From CAZJBP01 sp964544115 (GTDB taxonomy: Bacteria > Verrucomicrobiota > Kiritimatiellia > UBA8416 > JADHWI01): 24,054 nucleotides of DNA. Under the pieces are notes generated by a model, which searched no databases, was not told where the DNA came from, and saw only the letters and a program-made list of their open reading frames with translations. A program made the translations under genes and the position numbers. Location: NCBI GenBank assembly GCA_964544115.1, contig CAZJBP010000036.1, positions 1 to 24,054 of the forward strand. Direction: 5' to 3'. Shown here one piece after another: positions 1 through 6,977 of this stretch (position 1 is the first letter of the stretch; the number at the start of each line of letters is the position of its first letter).

Positions 1-2
1 AC

Positions 3-1088
3 GAGTTCATCAAGAAGCGCGGCAAGAAGACCATCTACTGGGGCGGCTACCAGGGCCCGCCACAGGATCCCGAGATGAAGGACTGCATCGTCTACTCGTG
101 GTACACCGGCGCGCGGGATGCGCTGGACAAAGGCCAGACGATCATCACCGTGCCGTGGGAAATTCGCGGGCCCCGCTGGAAGTGGAACATCTTCAACAGC
201 AACAGCGACGATCTCAATCGCTCCGACAGCGTCCTGGGCGGCTGTCGCGTGGCCTGGGAAAGCAACGGCGAGGGCTATGCCAATTCGCACGTCTACGGCG
301 AGACCCGCGCTGAAGGCACCTGGTGCGTGGATCCCGCCCCGATCAGCGAGGAGGATCTCAAGTCGCGTACGGCCGCGTGCGACGCGAAGCTCACCCTGCT
401 CCTGAAGCCGGTCGCGTTTCACGGAGAAGGCGACATCGCTGAAAACAAGTATAGCGGTCCGCTAACGGTCACCTTCCCGGGCAAGATTCCGGCCGACTGC
501 ACCCTTCACTACACGATGGATGGATCCACGCCGACGGCGAAATCCCCCGCCTACGAAGGGCCGTTCAAAGTCACCGGGACCCTGCGCCCGCGCGCGGTCA
601 TCCTCGACAACACGTCCGGCGATCCAATCAGCGGCTACATTCTCGGCCCGATGCTGGCGTACCGCGAGTTCGAGCAGAGCCTGACGACCGGCAAACCGGT
701 GCAGGCGTCCGGCCCGACGAACGACCAGGAGAAAGCCTCGTTTGCCGTCGACGGCTGGTGCGACATCTCCAAGTTCTGGGGCTCGATCCCGTCGCCGCAG
801 TGGGTGAAGATTGACCTTGAGAAGGACTACAAGATCGACCGTGTCCAGGTGATCCCTTACTGGGACAACAAGCGCTACTACGAGTACACCGTCGAGGTCT
901 CAACCGACGGTGAAAAGTGGAAGCAGGTGGTTGACGCCAGCGGAAACGCCGCCGCGGGGACCGAAAAGGGCTATACGCACAAGTTCGATCCCGTCAAGGC
1001 ACGGTACATAAGGGTGAACATGTTGAAGAACAGCGACAACCCGGCCGTCCATCTGGTCGAGGTGAGAGCCTTCGAAGCGGGGAAGTGA
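3..1088 (+). CDS. GH20 beta-N-acetylhexosaminidase, 5'-truncated by window edge
   Basis: The reading frame is open from base 3 with no start codon, so the N-terminus lies outside the window; 361 residues are visible. The first ~110 residues match the end of the catalytic barrel of the complete GH20 protein at 16620-18776: both have KKxGKKT, then YxWYxGAR, then ITVPWEI, then VLG. A chitobiase C-terminal type module follows (about 420-640, with YTMDGSTPT and the pattern SPxYEGPF), and then an F5/8 C/discoidin module (about 669-1085) ending in EVRAFEAGK. GH20 enzymes remove terminal GlcNAc or GalNAc from chitin oligosaccharides, glycoproteins or glycosaminoglycans. The catalytic Asp-Glu pair is upstream of the window and cannot be checked. 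The family assignment comes from the paralogue rather than from the missing active site. Confidence 0.82.
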   Translation, partial: EFIKKRGKKTIYWGGYQGPPQDPEMKDCIVYSWYTGARDALDKGQTIITVPWEIRGPRWKWNIFNSNSDDLNRSDSVLGGCRVAWESNGEGYANSHVYGETRAEGTWCVDPAPISEEDLKSRTAACDAKLTLLLKPVAFHGEGDIAENKYSGPLTVTFPGKIPADCTLHYTMDGSTPTAKSPAYEGPFKVTGTLRPRAVILDNTSGDPISGYILGPMLAYREFEQSLTTGKPVQASGPTNDQEKASFAVDGWCDISKFWGSIPSPQWVKIDLEKDYKIDRVQVIPYWDNKRYYEYTVEVSTDGEKWKQVVDASGNAAAGTEKGYTHKFDPVKARYIRVNMLKNSDNPAVHLVEVRAFEAGK

Positions 1089-1109
1089 CGACGACCGATC
1101 CAGTCTGAA

Positions 1110-1157
1110 CAATCCCGGGTGCCGCCCTTTGGGAGTATGGGGTGCCACTCGGGATTG
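1110..1157. repeat. Intergenic inverted repeat (hairpin)
   Basis: Two 12-base arms, caatcccgggtg (1110-1121) and cactcgggattg (1146-1157), are complementary apart from one G-T wobble and can form a strong stem. Partial inner pairing (gc/gc and ccc/ggg) surrounds a T-rich loop. It lies 22 bases after the GH20 stop and 42 bases before the next start. There is no downstream T-run, so it is not a classical intrinsic terminator. It may be an RNA stability or processing hairpin or a dispersed palindromic element. No second copy was noticed in this window. Confidence 0.6.
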
Positions 1158-1199
1158 CTCTTATCGCGAGCGGACGCAGATTTCTCAGTTGGGTGAACT

Positions 1200-3368
1200 A
1201 TGACAAGGCCAACGTATAACCCCCCGTTCATCATCTCGGCCTGGTGCGGCCCTGAGGGGACCCTCGAACGTTACAAGGAGTATGCGGACTGCGGGTTCAA
1301 TCTCGTCTTGGGAGCGCCGCGTCAGCAGATCGAACTCGCCAAGGCGGTCGGGATCAAGGTCATTGCATCCGGGGAGCCGGCCGATGTGCCCACATACGGG
1401 GACGATCCGACCGTGGTCGGGATCTTTCTCGCGGATGAGCCCCGTACGGCCCAGTTCGCCGAACTCGGAGAGCTGAGCCGCGCCGTCGAGAAGGGGAACC
1501 CGCGCTACATCCCGTACATCAACCTGTTGCCCACGTACGCCACACCGGAACAACTGGGGTCACCCACGTACGAGGAGCACGTCCGCAAGTATATCGAGAT
1601 CTGCAAACCCCCGTTTGTGTCCTGGGATCATTACGCGCTCTATGGTTCATGCGAGCGGCCGGACTACTTCGAGAACCTGGAGATTGTATCCCGGCTGTGC
1701 CGCGAGGCCGGCCTTCCGTTCGTGCAGATCATCCTGTCCGTCCCCCACTTCGCGTACCGCGACCCCAACGAAGCCGATCTCCGCTGGCAGATCTACACCA
1801 CGCTGGCCTACGGCGCCAAGGGCATCATCTACTTCACTTATGTCACGCCGCCCGACGGCGGATTCTATCGCAACGCGATCATCGACGAGAACGGCCAGCG
1901 GTCCGAGAAGTACGAGCACGTGCAGCGGCTGAACCGGATGCTGCAGGCCCTGGCGCCGTTGCTCGTGCAGCTGGAGGTCGTGCGAGTGGTCCACACCGAG
2001 CCGGCGCCCAGAAAGGCCTCGCGCCTGGACGATCAGTTCCCGGTCGTCAGTGCGGCCGGCATGCCGATGACCCTCGGCTGGCTCAAGGACGGCGACGGGC
2101 GCAGCTACCTGTGGGTGGTGAATCGCTCCTTTGACTACCAGAAGGGCATGATTCGAAGCTGGGAGCTGAGCGGGCCGCACATGGCCCCGGGCAAGACTTT
2201 CGAGGAGCTTCAGGACGTCGCTTTTGCCCCCGAGACCGCCGAGGGCAAGCACGGGCACTGGCCAACGGTGGGCGTCCGGGTCTCGGGGAAGGCGGATCTC
2301 CTGTGCCTGCGGACCCCACCCCAGAACTGCGTGGCCTATCTGCGCACCCGTGTGAAGTCGGCGACCCGGCAGGACGCGGTCCTGGAGCTTGGGACGAGCA
2401 CGAACACAAAGGTGTGGCTGAACGGCCAGCCGGTCTTTTCAGTCGGCCCCGGCGATCAGGAGAGCAAGGTCCGGGTTGCTCTTGAGCCCGGTTGGAACGT
2501 CCTGCTCCTGAAGCTGACGCGCGGCGTCGGCCACATGAATGCCGCGGCGCGCCTGGTCGGGCCGGACGGCAAGCCGCTTTGCGGCCTGGAAATCGAGCGG
2601 GACTCCCGGCAGTCGAGGGATAGAGCCGACGGGGCGGTCGTCCTGCGGCACGGCGTGAAGACCGTGGTTGAGATCTCGCAGGAAACCGGCGAACCCGTTA
2701 AAGCGGCATACGATCCGGGCGCGCACTGCCTGACGGTTTCGCTGGACCCGGGAGAGGGACGGCTGTTTCGCCTTGAATCCAGTGGCCTGGACGCCGCGAT
2801 CGACAACGCGACCCCCGCGGCCAGTGGCCTGCCCGCGGACCCGTCGCCGGACCTGCGGCTGGACCCCAATACCAGCATGACGCTTGAAGCGGATCGTAAC
2901 GGCATGCCGGCCGGAACCGAGCTGATCGCCACGCCGAGTTGTCTGGATTACTCCCTCTTCCCCCTGGTTGACGGCATCCGGGATCGGAAGGAGCTGGGCT
3001 GGCTGGGCGGATCCTGGGCGTCGATCGAAGATGCCTCCCCTCATGCCGTCGAAATCCGGCTCAGCAAGCCACTGAAGGGCGGATGCCTCCAGATCACATG
3101 GGCTTCCGAAGGAACGACGCACGGCTACGCCTCCCGCGACTACTGCGTCCAGGTCAAGGCTGAGGCTGACGATCCTTGGAAGACCGTCGCGGACGTGAAG
3201 GGCAATCTCGACGCGATCGGCCGCCACCCCCTGCCGAACGAGCCGTTCGCGTTCCTCCGGGTCTATCAGCTTGCCGGCGGCGGCTGTTCTTCCCGCCCCA
3301 ACATCATGTGGATCGGCCAGATCGAACTGCTAGCGGACCGGGCGACCAGCCCTGAGGGAGAACGATGA
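1200..3368 (+). CDS. Family A TIM-barrel glycosidase-like protein, long form with inserted domain, no signal peptide
   Basis: This 722-residue protein belongs to no family I can name with certainty. Residues ~8-265 look like a (beta/alpha)8 barrel of the glycosidase type: PPFIISAW at the first strand, LADEP (D79-E80-P81), VSWDHY (140-145), RWQIYTTLAYGAKGIIYFTY (195-214). All four segments recur in the paralogue at 5507-6907. E80 is a candidate acid/base. A beta-sandwich (~285-315 and ~479-527) is interrupted by an extra domain (~319-478) containing VWLNGQ and GWNVLLLKL. A discoidin-like C-terminal domain follows (~555-715). An in-frame stop at 1194-1196, just before the ATG, rules out a longer N-terminus, so there is no signal peptide. 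The ribosome site is weak (GGGTGA). The stop overlaps the next start by 4 bases (ATGA), indicating translational coupling. The substrate is unknown. Confidence 0.75.
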   Translation: MTRPTYNPPFIISAWCGPEGTLERYKEYADCGFNLVLGAPRQQIELAKAVGIKVIASGEPADVPTYGDDPTVVGIFLADEPRTAQFAELGELSRAVEKGNPRYIPYINLLPTYATPEQLGSPTYEEHVRKYIEICKPPFVSWDHYALYGSCERPDYFENLEIVSRLCREAGLPFVQIILSVPHFAYRDPNEADLRWQIYTTLAYGAKGIIYFTYVTPPDGGFYRNAIIDENGQRSEKYEHVQRLNRMLQALAPLLVQLEVVRVVHTEPAPRKASRLDDQFPVVSAAGMPMTLGWLKDGDGRSYLWVVNRSFDYQKGMIRSWELSGPHMAPGKTFEELQDVAFAPETAEGKHGHWPTVGVRVSGKADLLCLRTPPQNCVAYLRTRVKSATRQDAVLELGTSTNTKVWLNGQPVFSVGPGDQESKVRVALEPGWNVLLLKLTRGVGHMNAAARLVGPDGKPLCGLEIERDSRQSRDRADGAVVLRHGVKTVVEISQETGEPVKAAYDPGAHCLTVSLDPGEGRLFRLESSGLDAAIDNATPAASGLPADPSPDLRLDPNTSMTLEADRNGMPAGTELIATPSCLDYSLFPLVDGIRDRKELGWLGGSWASIEDASPHAVEIRLSKPLKGGCLQITWASEGTTHGYASRDYCVQVKAEADDPWKTVADVKGNLDAIGRHPLPNEPFAFLRVYQLAGGGCSSRPNIMWIGQIELLADRATSPEGER

Positions 3369-5488
3369 AGACAGTCGGCATCATAGCAAGCGGCATCCTG
3401 GCATCCCAGGCCCTGGCCGCAGAGAAGCCCGTGATCTTTTGGGCCTCGGATCCGATCCGGCCCGGCGACACGTTGATGATTCAGGGGCATGCGTTCGGCA
3501 GTGACGCCGTCGTCGAGGCATCCCCGGCACCGGGCAAAGCGATGCGCGCGCTTGAGGTGCTGGACCGCGGAGAGCAGTGCCTCAAGGCCCTCATTCCCGC
3601 CGACTGGAAGCCGAACGTGTACGGGCTTCAGGTGCGCACCGCGGCGGGCGAGGCGTCCACGCTGCTGAACCGGCCGGCGGCCATCTTCTGGGTCGGTGAC
3701 CTTGGCGACCGGCAGACGCCGGGCGGACGGTTCCGCATCTGCGGGAGAAATATGCTCGGCGACCCCAAGTCCGTCCGCGTGCGGCTGACGGGACTGAACG
3801 CCGTCGACGTGCCGGTGGAGAAAGCGGAGGACTACGCCCTCACGGTGGCCCTGCCAGCTGACACGAAGCCGGGGACGTACGAGATGCAGGTTCACAACGG
3901 GTGGGGCAAGGATGCCGGATGGAGCGATCCGGTCCCGTTTGTCGTTGACCGTGCCGCGCTGTGGCCGCAGGCCGTGTTCAACGTCAAGGATTTCGGCGCC
4001 ACGGGCAAAGGGACGTCGAACGACACGGCCGCCGTCCAGGCGGCCCTTGCCAAGGCAGAAGCCAACGGCGGCGGCGTTGTCTACTTCCCGCGTGGCCGAT
4101 ACGAAGTGCGCAACACCCTTACCGTGCCGCGGTTCACAGTTCTCCGTGGCGAAAAACGCGAGTGGGTGGAACTGCTCTGGCAGAACCTGCCCAAGCCGGT
4201 TGTCCTCGTGCAGGGCTCCAACTCGTTTGGCCTTGAGGAGCTTACGCTGTCGGCGTTCAACTATGTTGACGGCATTGTAAGCGACGGGGGCTGGTTGCCG
4301 ACATCGGGCGACATATTCCTCCGCCGCATACGCACGCGGGCCCTGCGCTATTCGCGTGTGAGCATGGATGAATTCACCAAGCGGTTTGCCGAGTCGGCGC
4401 CACGTTGCGGCGGCACTACGGTATTGATCGGCGGTCGCAACATCGAAATCACCGATTGCGATCTCTACGGTTCGGGCATGGGGTTGCACCTGACGGGCGT
4501 CCGGGGCGGGCGGGTCACAGGAAACAAGATCTCCAACGGGCCCTATGGTTGGGTCAGCCTGACCGGGATTGAGGGGCTGGTGTTCGAGGATAACGAGATC
4601 CTCGGTGCGTCCATGGCGGCCGACGGCAGCAGCCTGAACACGTTCTTCAATGCCCATACCGGAAGTTGGAACCTGTACTTTGCCCGCAACCAGGTCCGGA
4701 CGGTATACGGCTCCGGCCGGGAGGGCACCTCCAGCGACGGCGGCGGCGGAAATCATACGGGGCATATTGTCTCCGCCGATGGCGTGAATCTCGTTCTGTC
4801 GGACGGCCCCCAGCTGGTGACCGACATCTGGTACAAAGAGGCCAAGCCGGGCATGGGGGTTTACATCCTCGACGGGCGCGGCGCGGGCCAGTGGCGGCGG
4901 GTGATCAAACAGGAGGGCCGAACCGTCGAGCTGGATCGGCCCTGGGTCGTGGCGCCGGACCAGACCAGCATCGTTTCCATTTCCACCTTCCAGGGAAACT
5001 ACATCCTCGTCGGCAACGACTATTACGATGCCGGCATAGCGATCCAGATGTTCGGCGTCTCGATCGGCCATGTCATGGCGCGTAACACGTCCTCCCGTTC
5101 CGGCGGGTTCCATGTGTGGGGGCTCTGCTACGGCAGCATTCAACCGTCGTGGTACTGCCAGATGATCGACAATGAAATCCTGGAAGGCAACGGCATCTAC
5201 GGGCCGGCCGGCGAAGCGGTGAAGGACTCCCACATCGCCGCCATGGGGCCGCCGATCCCCGGCTACAATTCGCCGCTGGTGCGCTGCGCCGTCATTCGCG
5301 GCAACCGGCTGCACAACAATGCCTGCATCGAGCTGACCGGCGGCGTAAGCGATGTGGTGGTGGAACACAATCTCATTGAGAACGCGGACGTCGGCATCCG
5401 GGTTGAGCCGTCGGTGACCGGAGGGGTCGTGCGAGGGAACACGTTCGTCAATGTGGATGATCCGCTGATTCCGGCCGGGCAGAAATGA
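3365..5488 (+). CDS. Family B secreted right-handed beta-helix protein (pectate-lyase/GH28-like fold)
   Basis: This 707-residue protein starts with a short signal peptide (MKTVGIIASG...ALAAE, likely cut near residue 19). Two Ig/IPT-like repeats follow (~24-100 and ~118-195), each with a GxxLMIxG or GGRFRICG strand and an ending like YGLQVRT or YEMQVHN. A pectate-lyase-3 type entry, FNVKDFGATGKG plus NDTAAVQAAL (205-228), then GGGVVYFPRGRY, opens a right-handed beta-helix running to the C-terminus with many short VxxN-type rungs. At ~467-545 the helix is broken by a small insert with YILDGRGAGQWRR and LDRPW. The segment REGTSSDGGGGNHTGH (452-467) is identical in the paralogue at 10009-12162 and may be functional. 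This fold covers polysaccharide lyases and hydrolases; which one applies cannot be told here. SD GAGGGAG lies 4 bases before the ATG, which overlaps the upstream stop. Confidence 0.8.
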   Translation: MKTVGIIASGILASQALAAEKPVIFWASDPIRPGDTLMIQGHAFGSDAVVEASPAPGKAMRALEVLDRGEQCLKALIPADWKPNVYGLQVRTAAGEASTLLNRPAAIFWVGDLGDRQTPGGRFRICGRNMLGDPKSVRVRLTGLNAVDVPVEKAEDYALTVALPADTKPGTYEMQVHNGWGKDAGWSDPVPFVVDRAALWPQAVFNVKDFGATGKGTSNDTAAVQAALAKAEANGGGVVYFPRGRYEVRNTLTVPRFTVLRGEKREWVELLWQNLPKPVVLVQGSNSFGLEELTLSAFNYVDGIVSDGGWLPTSGDIFLRRIRTRALRYSRVSMDEFTKRFAESAPRCGGTTVLIGGRNIEITDCDLYGSGMGLHLTGVRGGRVTGNKISNGPYGWVSLTGIEGLVFEDNEILGASMAADGSSLNTFFNAHTGSWNLYFARNQVRTVYGSGREGTSSDGGGGNHTGHIVSADGVNLVLSDGPQLVTDIWYKEAKPGMGVYILDGRGAGQWRRVIKQEGRTVELDRPWVVAPDQTSIVSISTFQGNYILVGNDYYDAGIAIQMFGVSIGHVMARNTSSRSGGFHVWGLCYGSIQPSWYCQMIDNEILEGNGIYGPAGEAVKDSHIAAMGPPIPGYNSPLVRCAVIRGNRLHNNACIELTGGVSDVVVEHNLIENADVGIRVEPSVTGGVVRGNTFVNVDDPLIPAGQK

Positions 5489-5506
5489 GACCGGGGAGAA
5501 CAGAGC

Positions 5507-6907
5507 GTGGGCATGCGCGATAGTCAGCCTGCATTCCCTCTTGGCGCTGTCATGCTTCTCTTCGCGCTGTCAGCGTTGGCCCAGGCGGGCCCCGGTGCGG
5601 GCAACGGTGGCTCGGTGGGCGGAGACATGACGAGTCGGAAAGACAAGGCTGATTCCATCAACCCGCTTGCCGCGGCCACGCGACCGGTGGGCATCGAGCC
5701 GGTTGCGTTCCCGTTCGATCCCCCCTTCATCATCTCGTACTGGGGTGGCCCGCCCAAGGAGGAGATGACGCTTGCGCGCTACAAGGAGATCGCCGAGTGC
5801 GGCTTTAACGTCGCCTTCGCGCCGGGCGGGCAGGAAAGCAGCCAGCATCTGGATCTCTGCAAGGAAGCCGGCATCAAGGGATTTGTCTTCCTTGAAAACG
5901 GGGACAAAGGGCTGCCGTGGGGTGACGGGGGCAAGCCCGCCGCCGGGGAGATCCCGGATATAGAACAGTCTCTGGACGTGTCGATCGCAAAGTATGCCTC
6001 CCACCCGGCGCTCTTTGGCTTCTTTCTCCGCGACGAGCCCTACATCGCCCAGTTCGATCGGATTGGCATCATCAACAGGTATCTGCTGAAGAAAGATCCG
6101 AAGCACCTGCCGTTCATCAACCTGTTTCCGAACTACGTGAACCTTCCGGATTGGAACGGACCGGCGTATGAATCGGCCGTTGCAAAGTACATTGAGACGG
6201 TCAGCCCCGTGCTGGTGAGCTGGGACCACTATCGGCAGGTGTTCGAGCGCGGTGACGAGAGCCTCTACTGGCATAACCTTGAGATCATGCGCCGGCTGAC
6301 CTTGCAGGCGAAAGTGCCGATGTTCCAGATCATCTGCTCGCTGAAGCACATGGGCTACCGCGAGTGTAGCGAGGCGGATCTGCGCTGGCAGGTCTACACG
6401 TCGTTGGCGTACGGCACCCGCGGCGTCATGTACTTCACGTACTGGTATGCCGGCTGGCTGGCCTGGGCCGAGGCTCCGTCCCTCATCGGCAAGTACGGAA
6501 ATCGCGATGTGAAGTGGGACTTCGTGAAGAAGGTCAACCGCCGCATTGCCAACCTGGGCCCGACGCTCGTGCAGGTGACCTCAACCGGCGTGTACCACAC
6601 CGAACCCGTCCCGCCGGGAGGGCGCGGGCTGGCGGCCGGCGCGCCGGTAAAGGCTGCCGAGGGCGGCGCATTGGCCATCGGCTGCTTTGTCGATCGAAAA
6701 GCCCGCGAATACATCCTTGTCGTCAACCGCTCCTTCTCCGGGAAGTGCGAGGCCAAGCTGGCGCTGGACGGGAATATCCTCTCCGCTTCCGAGGTCTCGC
6801 AGGAAACGGGCAAGTTGCTCCCTCTCGTGAGTGTCGAGGGCAAGACGCTCGACATGCCCCTTGAAGCGGGAGAGGGGCGGCTGTACCTGCTCACCCGGAA
6901 GAGGTGA
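5507..6907 (+). CDS. Family A TIM-barrel glycosidase-like protein, short secreted form
   Basis: This 466-residue paralogue of 1200-3368 reads from a GTG at 5507. SD GGGGAG (5493-5498) is 8 bases upstream of the GTG and 14 upstream of the in-frame ATG at 5513. A signal peptide is evident: hydrophobic AVMLLFALSALA followed by AQAG, then a linker rich in Gly and Ser. The barrel occupies ~70-355 with PPFIISYWGG, RDEP (D176-E177-P178), VSWDHY (237-242) and RWQVYTSLAYGTRGVMYFTY. A compact C-terminal beta-sandwich contains YILVVNRSF and then, without any insert, SQETGK and EAGEGRLYLL. It lacks the inserted jelly-roll and discoidin domains of the other copy, and so defines the minimal family. Conservation of the acidic DEP motif suggests a retaining or inverting glycosidase, but the family and substrate are unknown. 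It lies 18 bases after the beta-helix gene, in the same apparent operon. Confidence 0.75.
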   Translation: MGMRDSQPAFPLGAVMLLFALSALAQAGPGAGNGGSVGGDMTSRKDKADSINPLAAATRPVGIEPVAFPFDPPFIISYWGGPPKEEMTLARYKEIAECGFNVAFAPGGQESSQHLDLCKEAGIKGFVFLENGDKGLPWGDGGKPAAGEIPDIEQSLDVSIAKYASHPALFGFFLRDEPYIAQFDRIGIINRYLLKKDPKHLPFINLFPNYVNLPDWNGPAYESAVAKYIETVSPVLVSWDHYRQVFERGDESLYWHNLEIMRRLTLQAKVPMFQIICSLKHMGYRECSEADLRWQVYTSLAYGTRGVMYFTYWYAGWLAWAEAPSLIGKYGNRDVKWDFVKKVNRRIANLGPTLVQVTSTGVYHTEPVPPGGRGLAAGAPVKAAEGGALAIGCFVDRKAREYILVVNRSFSGKCEAKLALDGNILSASEVSQETGKLLPLVSVEGKTLDMPLEAGEGRLYLLTRKR

Positions 6908-6977
6908 GTGGACGGCCGTTGAATAGTGTCGGAATGCATCGACAAGCGCTGGCGCGATGCCGGCAGAAGAGGATCCG

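Noticed and set aside
3266..5368. 700-codon minus-strand frame opposite the first beta-helix gene
   Set aside because: It mirrors the real gene, and a similar shadow appears opposite the paralogue at 10048-11055. No motifs or ribosome site.
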